The notes beneath the pieces were generated by a model, which worked only from the letters and a program-made list of their open reading frames with translations, was not told the origin of the DNA and did not search any database. A stretch of 64,000 nt of DNA from Chondrus crispus. Taxonomy: Eukaryota > Rhodophyta > Florideophyceae > Gigartinales > Gigartinaceae. Below, piece by piece: positions 1 through 10,619 of the stretch (position 1 is the first letter of the stretch; each line of letters begins with the position of its first letter). The stretch spans positions 111,590 through 175,589 of the forward strand of contig NW_005179074.1 in the NCBI RefSeq assembly GCF_000350225.1, read 5' to 3'. Made by a program: the position numbers and the translations under genes.

Positions 1-112
1 CCAACTCCCATCATCTCTTCAAACTTACTTCCTTTTCAGTGCTTGCTTTTCCCCCTCTTGTGCGTTCTTCCCACCCACCCACTTCACCTGTTACCTCCCA
101 TCCTTTCCCGCG
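1..112 (+). promoter_or_regulatory. Pyrimidine-rich leader upstream of the kinase
   Basis: The 112 bases before the kinase ATG are strongly C/T rich, with runs of c and t and repeated ccacccacc. A similar pyrimidine-rich leader precedes the secreted protein gene at 53493, so this looks like a host 5' untranslated region. No TATA box lies inside the window; the promoter is probably off its left edge. Confidence 0.35.
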
Positions 113-1450
113 ATGCCGACGCGCACCGTCGGTCGCTACCGTCTCACCAGTCAGCTTGGCTTTGGCATGTTCTCCAAGGTAATGCTGGGCGTCGACGACG
201 AGACCAACCGCCGCTATGCCGTCAAGATCATGCGAAAAGAAAATCTTGAAGATCTCGAGATGGCCCGTTACGCCCGACGCGAAGCCGCTGTCCTCCGCAA
301 GCTCTCTCACCCCAACATTGTCCGCTTTGTCGAGGCCATTCAGAGTGATACAAAACTCTTTCTCGTCATGGAGATAGCGCCTGGCAAGGAACTTTTGGAC
401 ATTGTTGCAGACGGCCCACTCAGAGAGCAAGATGCAAAGGGTTATATAAGGCAGATTGCATCCGCGGTGGCCTACTTGCATGCCAATCGCATCGTCCATC
501 GCGATTTAAAGCCTGAGAATATCCTCGTTGATGTCGAAACGCGATCCTTGAAGATTATTGATTTTGGTCTCACAGGTATTATCAGGAAACAATCGGTTAT
601 GCGCACCTCGTGTGGTTCGAGTTATTATTCCGCCCCGGAAGTCACATACAGCACTGGCGAGGGCTACGATGGTACGAAAGCTGATGCTTGGTCCTTGGGT
701 ATCCTTTCCTACATTATGCTCACGGGCTCCCACCCGTTTGTTGATGCGGACGGCGATCTTATGACTGCTATGATGCGCCAAGGCATGGTCGAGTACCCCG
801 AGTATCTTTCGCGCGGCGCTATCCACTTCATCTCACGTTTGCTCGCAATTGATTCCCGTAAGCGCTACTCGGTTGCCCAGGTCTCCTTACACCCGTGGCT
901 TACCGGGAAGCCTGTACCAATGGCCGGACATGCGTCCGACCTTAAAGACCGCCCCAAGAAACACACGGATTTGCGCACGGGCGGTAATGCTGATGGCATA
1001 CGAGGGAGCGTTAAGAGACCAGGCACATTTACTGGAGGCCACCACAAGACTCTTTTCGGACGAAATCATTCAGATAGGAACAATCACAGTTCCCCGAGTT
1101 TAGCGATGCGGAGACGCTCAAGTCAAAAAAATAGCAGCGGTTCATTTCTGTGGTTCCGAAAACAGAACAACGTCCAAGAACATGAAGTGAATGGCGACCG
1201 CACAGACGGAAATCCCACCGATTCACTACTATCGCGGAGAGGGTCGTTAGATCGACCCAAGGGCACGCGGGAAGGCCATGGATTTAGGCGCGAAGGAAGG
1301 GTCACCCTCGATATCATGAACGGTATGAACGGGCGACCAGTGCATACGGATGCTGACGAAGGAAGCGGGCCTCGCGTGCGAAGGCAACTCTCCTTGTCAA
1401 GCCGCACTAGGGCATTACTCATGCGCGGCTCGCATGGTGCTGAGCAATGA
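113..1450 (+). CDS. Serine/threonine protein kinase, CAMK/SnRK-like
   Basis: Intron-free 445-residue kinase. The catalytic domain covers roughly residues 9-263. The glycine loop LGFGMFSKV is at 15-23, the ATP lysine is K38 in AVKIM, the helix-C glutamate is about E57, HRDLKPEN is at 129-136, DFG at 150-152 and APE at 174-176. The activation loop RTSCGSSYYSAPE resembles the T-loop of AMPK/SnRK/KIN1 kinases, with T165 as the likely activating phosphosite. All residues needed for catalysis are present, so an active kinase phosphorylating Ser/Thr is expected. Residues 264-445 are Ser/Arg/Gly rich with basic patches and no domain I recognise; no UBA or KA1 domain is visible. It starts at the first ATG after a pyrimidine-rich leader and is convergent with CWC15, 166 bp away. 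The family is firm; the AMPK-type subgroup is inferred from the activation loop. Confidence 0.9.
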   Translation: MPTRTVGRYRLTSQLGFGMFSKVMLGVDDETNRRYAVKIMRKENLEDLEMARYARREAAVLRKLSHPNIVRFVEAIQSDTKLFLVMEIAPGKELLDIVADGPLREQDAKGYIRQIASAVAYLHANRIVHRDLKPENILVDVETRSLKIIDFGLTGIIRKQSVMRTSCGSSYYSAPEVTYSTGEGYDGTKADAWSLGILSYIMLTGSHPFVDADGDLMTAMMRQGMVEYPEYLSRGAIHFISRLLAIDSRKRYSVAQVSLHPWLTGKPVPMAGHASDLKDRPKKHTDLRTGGNADGIRGSVKRPGTFTGGHHKTLFGRNHSDRNNHSSPSLAMRRRSSQKNSSGSFLWFRKQNNVQEHEVNGDRTDGNPTDSLLSRRGSLDRPKGTREGHGFRREGRVTLDIMNGMNGRPVHTDADEGSGPRVRRQLSLSSRTRALLMRGSHGAEQ

Positions 1451-1616
1451 CCCTTGATGCAGTTTAGAATCAAGATCCACACTCTTCGAGTATATATTAT
1501 TTTGTGTAAACAGGCATTTCGGCTGGAATTTGTATATCTAGTAGCCATCGGAAATGATGCAGTGCCATCGATGGGAGAAGATAGTGACATCCGAGCCGCA
1601 CGTGCCCTTTCCTTGA

Positions 1617-2456
1617 CTACCGCATGTATCTTTTCATGAAACGGCGATGAAAGTCGTTCCGAATCGTGTCGTTGATGAATCGTGGAGTCTCCTTGCGTTC
1701 GCCTTTTGCTTGGTTTCGAAAAATGACGTCGTCGTCCCATCGCCGCTTCACGGCAAACGCCGGGACACTTCCAGTGCCCATACTAGCAGTGTCACTGACT
1801 TCATCGTTGAACATGTTCAAGTTTGACATGAGCGGATTACCGGAGGCTGCCTTTGCTGTTTGTTCACGCTCATGGCGTTCTTGCTCCTCAGACTGCTTCC
1901 TCGCTCTTTCGAATTCACGCTCCTTTCGGATTCTTTCCAATTCCGCTAACAGCTCAGCTTCGTCGTCATCTGAGTCCTCGTTTTCATCTTCCGAATCATC
2001 GTCTTCTTCCACGTTCCTGGCACCACCGCCACTACCGACATGCTCTCCACCGCCTGCACCTGGCCCTACCGAAACATCTCTTCGTTTTTCACTCTCAGAT
2101 TCCTCATCACCATCCAATTTCGCATCTCTATCTAAATCCTTTGTATTCTCAATCGCTGGTGTCTGAAACTCTGCGGGTAGTTCATCGAGCAACTCAAGTT
2201 CCGGTATAGATTCCAGTTCGAAGCGTGCCTTCTTCCGGTGAGGGCCTGAAGCTGCAAGCTCTCCCGACTCAAGAGAGGCACGAAGCGCTTGACGCGATGC
2301 TTCTTTCTTCTGCGAGGGCGCCCGGCGCTTCAAGTCCGGCTCGGTCGGCGCGTCCTTCGAAGACACTGCCGCCGATGGCACGTGTAAGCGGAAGCTGCCT
2401 TCTTCCTGCAACCCTCCACGCGCAGCTTTCCATGTTGCGCGGTGTGCAGTTGTCAT
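1617..2456 (-). CDS. CWC15: Pre-mRNA splicing factor CWC15 homologue
   Basis: Intron-free 279-residue protein. The N-terminus [15 protein letters not shown] matches the start of Cwf15/Cwc15 proteins, which begin MTTA.RPTF.PARGG. The C-terminal block with [16 protein letters not shown] followed by [19 protein letters not shown] is the family signature. In between lies a long acidic and Lys/Glu stretch (about residues 125-200) typical of the disordered middle of the family. CWC15 belongs to the Prp19/CDC5L (NTC) complex of the active spliceosome and acts in the nucleus. Length is close to the usual 230-265 residues. The 278 bp between its start and the LTR of gypsy element 1 must hold its promoter. 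Its presence implies working splicing although most genes here lack introns. Confidence 0.9.
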   Translation of the reverse strand: MTTAHRATWKAARGGLQEEGSFRLHVPSAAVSSKDAPTEPDLKRRAPSQKKEASRQALRASLESGELAASGPHRKKARFELESIPELELLDELPAEFQTPAIENTKDLDRDAKLDGDEESESEKRRDVSVGPGAGGGEHVGSGGGARNVEEDDDSEDENEDSDDDEAELLAELERIRKEREFERARKQSEEQERHEREQTAKAASGNPLMSNLNMFNDEVSDTASMGTGSVPAFAVKRRWDDDVIFRNQAKGERKETPRFINDTIRNDFHRRFMKRYMR

Positions 2457-3027
2457 CTATGAAATTTTGTGATGCGTACAAGTTGTTTGGGATACGGCTG
2501 CAATGCGTTCCTGGCCCGACCCTCAGCAAGGTAGTTTGGTTTTTTCAAGGTTGCCCAGGGTTGTCTGTGAAGTGTTTGGGAGGGGAGTATGTTCTGTCGA
2601 GCAACGGTTGATTCTCATAGAATCTCACTCCACTTTCATAGAATCCCAAAAATATTAAAGGAAAATACGACATGGAGCGGTATGTCCAACGTCCGCTCAC
2701 AGGACCATGATGCGATGCTTGTGCACAACTGTACTGCTGGGAAATAAAACACGTGTCAGTATGTGCCGGCTCAGACGCGGGGCGACAGTTGCTGCGAAGA
2801 GAAAGAAGGCTTGTCGGCTGTTGATGCATGGGCCGGCACGGGGAATTGCGCACGGGGAATTGCACATGGGGGACGAAAGGAAAGTGTGGGGGGGACCGCG
2901 AAGGGAAAAGGAGCGGGGAGTAGGCGACGGGAAGGGCCAGTAGGCGAAAGGAAAGGCGGGGAACCGGATATGGGTGCAAGACCCCAGGGCTTGGGGGGCG
3001 CGGTGACGAGGGAAGGTAGGTAGTATA

Positions 3028-4605
3028 CAGTGCTGGCAAAAACTATAAGGCACCTGGTACTTTTGCATATTCCTAGAAAAGTTTTTATGCTATCATAAAA
3101 CCCTTTGCCTTATTGAAGGCCAATTAGGCGCTGATACTGCCCATGCAGTTATTGTTTAAAAAAATCTATGGCGGTGGACGCTATCGCGTCTTATTCCCCA
3201 AACGCTTGGCGAAGACTATAAATACAGTTGCATACACGTGCAACAAAAGACCCCTCAAAGAGCTCCTTTCGCGCCAAAAAGCTTTACACAGTGCAAACTA
3301 TCTCTTCCTCATTGCTACGAGCCACTGCGGTTCCCCAATCTAAAACAAAACACGCACAATCATGCCTCGAAACACAAGGCTCACAACTTTTGAAAAAGGA
3401 CAAATCCTTGTCCATCACTCCAACTGTATCTCCCTATCTGGTATTGCCCGCGAGCTGGGACGATCCCGCACAGTTGTTACAAAATTTTTGCGCGATCAAA
3501 AGCGGTACAATCGCAAAAATCCAGGAGGAAGGCCGCCAAAATTAACGGAGGCTAATAAGCGAAGAATTTTACGGGAAGGCTCCAAAGGAGATTTGGGGTC
3601 AGCAGGGATTGTGACAGCATTGCAACTAAGTGTCAAAGCTCGCCGTGTACGCCAGGTTCTCGCTGCAGCCGAGCATTTGCGATACAAGCAAATTGCACCG
3701 ACACCAGCGATGCGTGAGCGTCATGAAAAATCTCGGCTCAAGTTGGTGATGACACGAATGGTGTGGAGCAATGCAAAATGGTCCCAAATAGTCAGGTTTG
3801 ATGAAAAGAAGTTCAACGTGGATGGACCAGACGGTTTGGCGTATAAATGGAATGACTTGAGAAAGGAGAAGGAGTGGTTTTCAAAGAGATAAAATGGGGG
3901 TTCGAGTGTTATGGTTTGGGCATGCTTTGCCGGTTCAGGGATATCAGAGCTTGTTTTTTTGGAAGGAAAGCAGGATGGAGCGAAGTACGTGACAACTCTA
4001 GAGAACCATCTGCTAACTTTTGCGGAGGATCTACCAATTACTTGGACGTTTATGCAGGATGGCGCACCTTGCCATCGTTCACTGCTGGCGAAAAATGGCT
4101 CTCGGACAACGGTATATCGCTGCTAGAGTGGCCTGCGTACTCGCCAGACCTGAATCCCATCGAGAATCTGTGGGGTATACTCGTGAGGTCCGTTTATGCG
4201 CAACAGAGGCAATTTGAGGATATTGAGTCTCTTACTGAGTGTATCATGGCAGCTTGGGCAAATATTGCACCCAATACGCTCCAAAAACTTACTGAATCTA
4301 TGGAGAAGCGGTGCTTTGATGTTATGTACGCCAAGGGGAAGAAGATATGCTATTAAACACTTTTCCTTGTCTAGTTCCGAGCGCATTAGACCTCTGTGTA
4401 TGCAACTGTATTTATAGTCTTCGCCAAGCGTTTGAAGAATAAGACGCGATAGCGTCCACCGCCATAGCTTTTTTTAAACAATAACTGCATGGGCAGTATC
4501 AGCGCCTCATTGGCCTTCAATAAGGCAAAGGGTTTTATGATAGCATAAAAACTTTTCTAGGAATATGCAAAAGTACCAGGTGCTTTATAGTTTTTGCCAG
4601 CACTG
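3028..4605 (+). mobile_element. Tc1/mariner element #1 with 211-bp inverted repeats
   Basis: Begins CAGTGCTGGCAAAAACTATA and ends with its complement. The inverted repeats run to about 3238 and from about 4395 and differ at only a few bases. TA is duplicated at 3026-3027 and 4606-4607. The intact 3' LTR of the host gypsy element reads tagtataaaag, which proves insertion at the TA within the LTR TATA box. Length is 1578 bp. Confidence 0.93.
3362..4356 (+). pseudogene. Tc1 family transposase, frameshifted
   Basis: Starts MPRNTRLTTFEKGQI with an N-terminal HTH region in which IARELGRSRTVV is visible, followed by a Tc3-like second HTH around GLRSAG. The catalytic core has the first Asp in VRFDEKKFN, the second in FMQDGAPCHRS and a Glu in SPDLNPIENLWG, the normal DDE arrangement of Tc1 enzymes. 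The reading frame breaks near 3890 and again near 4085, so the protein is in three frames (3362-3892, 3911-4085, 4085-4356). A cut-and-paste transposase by family; inactive as read. Confidence 0.88.
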
Positions 4606-4894
4606 TAAAAGGGAGCCAGGGGGAGGAAGAGAGAAAAGGGGGGCAGCAGGAGGTGACCTGGACGTCGAGTGGACTCTCGACGAGCGGTGAGCATCGGGTG
4701 GATTCCCGTGTAGCTGAGTGGATTCTCAGGGACCGCTCCAGATTCAATAAACGTTTTGGTTTGACAGTGCACAGGAGACCGGGCACAGCATTACAAATTT
4801 GTAAGTGGAGTCAGCCAAGCAAAGAGAAACAAACTTGCGTCGGTGGTGGAAACTGGACAAAAGGGCCGACACAACATCGGACGAGAAGCTGGAC

Positions 4895-6035
4895 ATGGAA
4901 GGCGAAGATATTCGCTTTGGCAGAGACAATGGTGCACCCGTGGAGAATTTCACCAGCCCTGTGACGCCTGTGGGCCCCGCTCAAGCCACAGAATGACGAA
5001 ACATTCACGAATCAGGCGAGGATCCAAAATGCGAAACTGTGCGATGCGCTGGTTTTAGTAAAAGAAGTGATGGGCCGAATCCTGGAACACTTGAACAGGA
5101 ACACAGCAGCCGTGGTACAGATTGGAGAGTCTGTCTCGAATCTGGGTGTCACTGTGGAAGTGTGCATAAGACTCGACCGTAGCACAAGTGGCAAAAATGC
5201 TGTTGATGAGGAACAAATTGGTGCGAGGGAGAGCCGCCCACCCTCCGTCCGCATGCGAGAATCTCAATACCAAGACGCGGCGCCATGCCTTTTGGAACCA
5301 CATGCAGCCTTCAAGATTTACTCTAAAGGGATGATCTCTGTTCGGGTAAGAAAACCCGGGGATGGCAATGTTTTCGGTGCACGAAAGGCGTGGGTTCGCC
5401 TTTGCCACGATTTTCCTGTTGCAGCCGGAACGCACCGCCGTCTCCTCTCCTGCGCGTTTTCGGAATGCGCTTTGGCCATCTACGCGTCGGTCGCCGCTGA
5501 GAACTTACATTCAACGGCAGACGAGCTATGGGAGGAGCTAAGCCATAGGCTTTGCAATGCCAGCTATCGGAGGGCCCTACGTCTGACATTTGACACGATC
5601 TCGTGGCATGAGAGCAAGGAACTCGTGAGCGAATTTGCTGGACGGGTGCGGGCTGCCGCATTGATGCTACCCGAAGCTGTCCCGGACGAAATTATGGTAG
5701 ATCGCTTCGTGCAGTCGCTCCCCACTAATATGCAGAATTTGGCTTTGTCGATCCCCGGGACCTTCGATGAGGTTACGGCGCGGATATTGATGATGTCCCT
5801 GACGCGGACTTCCGAAGGCAGTCGCACACGATTCCGCAACGAACGCGTCCTGCAGGCCTCGGAAGGACCACTGGACGGGGGACACGTGGCAGCCGCCCCA
5901 ATTAACGCTCGAGCAGAAGGTGGACAAGGCGCGGATTGGACGGAGACCGCAAAGTGCTACCGCTGCGGGCTGACGGGACACATTGCATCGAGCTGCCCCG
6001 AAAAGCCCTCTAGGATGCGTTGCAAAGAACCGTAA
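4895..6035 (+). pseudogene. gag: Gypsy #1 Gag (one probable frameshift)
   Basis: The open stretch 5067-6035 encodes a retrotransposon Gag with a capsid-like middle (residues rich in helices, FAGRVRAAALML, VDRFVQSLP) and a C-terminal zinc knuckle CYRCGLTGHIASSC (CX2CX4HX4C) that binds nucleic acid. The frame is open upstream to about 4975 and the preceding 4895-4975 stretch, starting MEGEDIRFG, joins it after one base shift. I therefore place the original start at 4895. It lies 100 bp after the 5' LTR, where a retrotransposon gag is expected. Assigned by position and knuckle; capsid similarity alone is weak. Confidence 0.75.
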
Positions 6036-6487
6036 CCAACGGGGAAATGAAGGGGGAGCGCTTTCAGTCGCGAGGCGCAGATTCCCCACCGGAACTAGCG
6101 ACGAAGGCCCTAGCGGCAGTAACAGGAGAGAAGAAAGCTATATGCCGCTGCGTTGGGGATGGTCCAGGTGGACGGGAGGATGTCGCCGTCCAAGTGAAGT
6201 TTGGTGGGGAAACGCGGTGGGTGCGTTTGGATACAGGGGCACGCTTTGTGTGGGTCGATCAGGGTTGGTTCGAGGGGCACAGCGGTGTGTGGGTCGCAGA
6301 CAGTTCTCGTGCAGTCACTGCCGATGGAAAGGACATGGCCGTGTGCGGAAAAGGGAAACTGATTTTGAGCTCTGGGGACAGCCTTTTTTGGAAGCAGTGC
6401 GGGTGGCTTCTTGTCTGCCGTCCAAGCTTTTGCTCGGGAGCCAATTTTGGAAACGGCACGGCCTTTTCCTGGATCTGGGGACAGTGA
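6020..6487 (+). pseudogene. Gypsy #1 protease segment
   Basis: The segment contains VRLDTGARFVWVDQGW, where DTGA is the catalytic triad of a retropepsin-type aspartic protease, followed by a beta-rich stretch ending at a frame change near 6480. It overlaps the end of gag, consistent with a gag-pol frame change. The flap and the second conserved motif are not clear. By family it would cleave the polyprotein in the particle. Confidence 0.65.
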
Positions 6488-7927
6488 GGGGAAGAATCAG
6501 CGTGGAGGGGCGAAAGCTCGAGGCAAGAGTGTCACGGCGCCGGGACGTGCGACTGGATATGGAAACAACCGTGGCAATCAACGACGCAGACGTGGATGAC
6601 GCAATCCGGGAAATGGATTTGTCCCATTTTCACGGAGAAGCCGCGATGCAGGAGAGGCTTCGGCATATTTCGTGGATGGGGCGAGGGGCTTTCAAGGGAC
6701 TTGTCCACATCAAGGGGGTGGAACACACCATCACATTGGTGGCAGATGCAAAGCCCGTGTGCTCTCCGGTGCGACGCAGGTCCCCAAAGAAGGAAGAGAT
6801 CGAGAGAACAGCGATGCAGAAGCTTTTGAGAATGGGAGTCGTAGAGCACGCGCCTTCCCCTTGGGCGGCGTGCAATGTGTTCGTCCGGAAAAAGGACGGG
6901 TCCACGAGGGTCACATCAGACTTCCGAGGTTTGAATGCCGTCACAGTGGGGGACTCGTACCCAATGGAGGATGTGCGCTCCACTCTGGACCGGATGGGTA
7001 GCAAACGCATCTTTTCTACCTTTGACTTAAAGGACGGTTTTTTCAAGTGAGCCTGGCTGAGGGCTCTCGCGACTACACTGCGATTCGCACGGTCATTGGT
7101 TTGCTAACGTATGTGCGGCTGCCCCAAGGGCTGAAGAACCCCCCGCAGTATTTCAGACAGTGGTCAATGCCGTTTTAGGGAGTAAGAAGGGACGCGATGT
7201 GTGGGCATTTATGGATGACATTAGTATGGGGAGTCAAACGGCTGAGTCCCACTTGCTGTGCCTAAAATTGGTCCTTGACACGTTTATAGCCGCAGGGGCT
7301 CGTCTGAAGCTTTCTAAGTGCGCCTTTGGGGTGCGGGAGGTCGAGGTACTGGGGCATCGCATTGGAGCACAGGGAATAAAACCCTCTGATTTGCATATGC
7401 AGGCCATCCGTGACCTTCGCCAACCTCAAATTCGTGAGGATTTGATGAGGTTTCTGGGATTGGCGAACTACTTTTCTGAGTTCGTAGACCACTTCGCCGA
7501 TGCCGCCAGACCTCTCTACGCCGTGCTGCGCGGCACAGGATTCAACAAACGCAAGCGGCCTGGCAAGAGATTAGTGATACCAGATTGGAGCTCGAGGTGG
7601 GCAAATGCCCAGACGAAAGCCTGGAGACACATCAAGGGAGTACTGGGCCACCCAGATTTTTTGGTGTCTCCGCGGAGGGGTGCGGCTAAGAGGATACTAA
7701 CCGATGCCAGCGGATACGGGTTGGGGAGTGTGCTTCTGCAGGAGTCTAGCCCAGCTGTATGGCGACCTGTGGCGTTCACGAGCCGCAAGATGACGGACGC
7801 GGAGATGAAATACACCGTGACTGAGGGTGAGTGCCTCGCGATTGTGCACGCACTGAAGAAGTGGAGGTGCTACCTCCATGGCGAGCCAGACCTAATCGTG
7901 GAGACAGATCACCTCTCTTTGAGGTAG
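6480..7927 (+). pseudogene. Gypsy #1 reverse transcriptase and RNase H, frameshifted
   Basis: Positions 6480-7050 hold the RT fingers, with FVRKKDGSTRVTSDFRGLN and STFDLKDGFF. The frame then shifts around 7050-7160. The palm and connection follow in 7160-7927, with the catalytic FMDD in AFMDDISMGS and LGHRIGAQG then FLGLANYFSEF. The RNase H part has TDASGYGLGSVL, GECLAIVHALKKWR and ETDHLSLR. An in-frame TAG at 7925-7927 follows directly; the tail of RNase H and its tether continue beyond it to about 8060. Order RT-RH before integrase defines Ty3/gypsy. Confidence 0.85.
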
Positions 7928-8939
7928 TTGATGAGCCTAAAAGAGCCAGGGGGCAGGCTCGCGAGGTGGATGGTCGAAGTACAAGACTTCGAGTTTGTGG
8001 TCAAGTACACTCCCGGGTCGACAATGGTGGTCCCGGACTCCCTCAGCAGGGATGAAGTTAGAAAGCCGCTCTGTCAGCGCCGCTTCGGCGAAATGGAGTC
8101 GGCGGGGGACACCTACGAGGCAGCGGGGGATATTGAGGAGCCGACAAAACCCTGGTCTCTCTTGGGAGTACCCTCCCCCGAAAAGATTCGGAGCGCGCAA
8201 GAGAAGGAGTGTGCAGAAGAGCTCAGGGTTGCTCGAAACGGCGGGGGAGAGACGCATCATAGACCGCCAGGGCCTTCTACGCACCAAGGTTCGCGGACGA
8301 TATGGGGTCGTAGTCCCTCGCTCTTTGGTGGCCTCTGTGCTGGGATTTGCTCACGCGTCGAAACTGTGCGGTCACTACGGCCTCTGTCGCACAAAAGAGA
8401 GAATTGTGGGGAGTTTTTGGTGGCCCAGCTGGCAGGAGGATGTTCAGTCCAGGGTGAGGGAAGGCGTGCCATGTGCCAGGGTAAAGGCTTCAAAGCCTGC
8501 ACGAAACGCGCCCATGCAGGTTTACCATCCCTTACGCAGATTCCTGCAGGTCGCTGCTGACGTTCAGACAGTTACGCCAAGGACGACGAGAGGCAACATC
8601 AAGATCCTTGTCCTGGTTGACACGTTTACCCGCTTCGCACGGGCTGTCCCCATTCCGGACGAAAAAGCCGAGACGATTGCGAGTGCTATAATTGATGAAT
8701 GGATCAGCATCTTTGGTCCGATGGAGTGCCTTTTGTCGGACCGAGGGCCCAATTTTATCGGAAGAGTCGTGTCTGAGATGGCCGAGGCCTTGGGCGTGAG
8801 ACGAGTGACGACCTCGGCCTTCCATCGTCAGACAAACGGATGCGTGGAGAGGTTCAATCGTACGCGTGGAGAGGTTCAATCGTACGCTTGCCCAAGACCT
8901 TGCGTGCTTCGTCAGCACAGGCCAAGACGATTGGGATAA
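7928..8939 (+). pseudogene. Gypsy #1 RNase H tail and integrase core
   Basis: After the TAG at 7925 the frame continues with FVVKYTPGSTMVVPDSLSR, the end of RNase H, then changes frame into integrase. A zinc-binding HHCC-like segment (HASKLCGHYGLCRTKERI, with later Cys) precedes a core with D in AADVQTV, D in LLSDRGPNF and E in GCVERFNRT. The D-to-E spacing is exactly 35 residues, as in retroviral-type integrases. Directly after ERFNRT a 22-bp tandem duplication throws the frame. By family the enzyme inserts the cDNA into the genome. Confidence 0.85.
8842..8885 (+). repeat. 22-bp exact tandem duplication inside integrase
   Basis: The 22 bases from 8842 to 8863 are repeated exactly from 8864 to 8885. 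Because 22 is not a multiple of three the integrase frame is lost just after the catalytic glutamate. It resembles slippage or a short repair duplication. Confidence 0.93.
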
Positions 8940-9002
8940 CCACGTGTCCCTTGCATGCTTTAGGTATAACTCAGGTAAGAGCAGGGCAACCGGCATAAGC
9001 CT

Positions 9003-9669
9003 GTGCGAGGCTATGTTTGGAATCGAGCCTTTTATGTCATAGGGACCTGGAGAGCTGGAACGCATTTCAGGGGAACCGTACGACCTCCCATCCCACCTCC
9101 AGAGGCTACATGCGTCGCTTCTGAGACGAGGAAGGACGGAGAGAGGACGCGCTGCTGCGCAGTACAATGCCGCAATGCGCGGCACCTGTTTCGCTGTGGG
9201 GGACAGAGTCCTTGTCTGGTCTCCCGATCTGGTCGCGCTCGAGGGTACCAAGATTGCCCCGCCATGGATAGGCCCGTATGTTGTTCGCAAGAAATTGTCT
9301 CCTACGAGCTACCTTCTGATTTCAGAACAATGCATGCGATCAGCGCGCGTACACGCGAACCGTTTGCGAAGAATCAGTGGCTCCGCGAAGGAAACTGGCG
9401 ACCCGAGAGACGGAGTTTTCTCTGATAGCTTGCGTCTGATTCGCAAGATACAGGGCGTCAAGGATTCAGCACCGGACGGCGCCGCGGGCATGCGTCTTTT
9501 CAAAGTGCAGCTGGGAGGGCGCTGCTCTCCGCGATGGACAAAAGAACACGACCTACCGGAAGCGGTTGTCGCTACTTGGGACAAAACGGCGAATGCGTCT
9601 CTAAAAAAATCGGGAACAACCCCGATGCGATGCACAGCTCCAACACACCACTTCGATGCAGCAACCTAA
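9003..9669 (+). pseudogene. Gypsy #1 integrase C-terminal domain with chromodomain-like tail
   Basis: The segment 9175-9669 carries FAVGDRVLVWSPDLVALEGTKIAPPWIGPYVV, an integrase C-terminal domain of the GPY/F type. A tail follows with RLFKVQLGGRCSPRWTKEHDLPEAVVATW, whose pattern resembles the strand-turn-helix of a chromodomain (YLVKWKGY..TWEPEENL). That would make it a chromovirus-type element, but several aromatic positions are missing, so the chromodomain call is tentative. Stops at 9667. Confidence 0.55.
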
Positions 9670-9744
9670 ATGCCAGCGAACCTCATCACCTGCTTGATCC
9701 GTAATGGGTGAGTGGGGACCATGGAAAGCTGGCAAAGGGTCGAA

Positions 9745-10225
9745 TGCTGGGAAATTAAACACGTGTCAGTATGTGCCGGCTCGGACGCGGGGCGACAGTT
9801 GCTGCGAAGAGAAAGAAGGCTTGTCGGCTGTTGATGCATGGGCCGGCACGGGGAATTGCGCACGGGGAATTGCACATGGGGGACGAAAGGAAAGTGTGGG
9901 GGGGACCGCGAAGGGAAAAGGAGCGGGGAGTAGGCCACGGGAAGGGCCAGTATGCGAAAGGAAAGGCGGGGAACCGGATGTGGGTGCAAGACCCCAGGGC
10001 TTGGGGGCGCGGTGACGAGGGAAGGTAGGTAGTATAAAAGGGAGCCAGGGGGGAGGAACAGAGGAAAGGGGGGCAGCAGGAGGTGACCTGGACGTCGAGT
10101 GGACTCTCGACGAGCGGTGAGCATCAGGTGGATTCCCGTGTAGCTGAGTGGATTCTCAGCTACCGCTCCAGATTCAATAAACGTTTTGGTTTGACAGTGC
10201 CCAGGAGACCGGGCACAACAATACA
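9745..10225 (+). repeat. 3' LTR of gypsy #1
   Basis: Intact 481-bp LTR beginning TGCTGG and ending ATACA. It has an uninterrupted TATAAAAG (10034-10041), which shows the pre-insertion sequence of the 5' copy, and AATAAA about 140 bp downstream. GTAC follows at 10226-10229. Confidence 0.92.
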
Positions 10226-10229
10226 GTAC

Positions 10230-10619
10230 CAAGGGTATGGTAGTGGCCTCTTAAAAATCGACGGTTTTCTTGCTTGTGCACAAATTCCGAAATTAGCATT
10301 GCAGTAACATCACACGCCTTATTCTTGCTACAGTCCTTCTGGCAGTGCAACGAAGCAACATTTGAAACTACTTGTACTAATATTCGCTAGCAATAGACGT
10401 GCTCTTAGAGCACGTCTATTTCTAGGGAATAAATATGTATATTTTAGGACCGAATTACAAGATTTAACGTTCACTAAATCGGCGCATGTCTATTCCTCGA
10501 CGTGCTAAATACGTGCCCTGCTGTTGGACCATGGGCTCATCTTGACACCCATTGGTCAACGCGGAGAGGGGGTGCACGTACAGTATGGTGATGAGAACGA
10601 GGCCTGTAACGGCGACGTT
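10230..10619. other. Spacer between gypsy #1 and copia #1
   Basis: No gene seen. It contains a 25-base palindrome (10394-10418, 12-bp arms tagacgtgctct around one base), which could be the footprint or end of a small element. The last five bases, ACGTT, are the target duplication of copia #1. Confidence 0.6.

Larger units (their letters stand above)
2735..4795 (+). repeat. 5' LTR of gypsy #1, split by a Tc1 insertion
   Basis: Segments 2735-3027 and 4606-4795 together match the 3' LTR at 9745-10225 with scattered substitutions. Without the inserted DNA the LTR is about 480 bp. It contains a TATAAAAG box that is cut by the insertion and a downstream AATAAA (around 4746). The LTR begins TG and ends CA. 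Confidence 0.9.
2735..10225 (+). mobile_element. Ty3/gypsy LTR retrotransposon #1, defective
   Basis: Two LTRs in direct orientation enclose gag, protease, RT, RNase H and integrase in Ty3/gypsy order (integrase last). Both LTRs start TGCTGG and end TACA, and the element is flanked by a 4-bp GTAC duplication at 2731-2734 and 10226-10229. The 5' LTR is split by a Tc1 element. Pol is broken by several frameshifts and one in-frame TAG, and integrase by a 22-bp tandem duplication. The copy cannot be autonomous as read. Confidence 0.9.

Noticed and set aside
506-826. Minus-strand open frame within the kinase
   Set aside because: It is an antisense shadow of the kinase domain without any motif.
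1666-2209. Plus-strand Ser-rich open frames across CWC15
   Set aside because: They are antisense translations of the acidic Glu/Asp region of CWC15.
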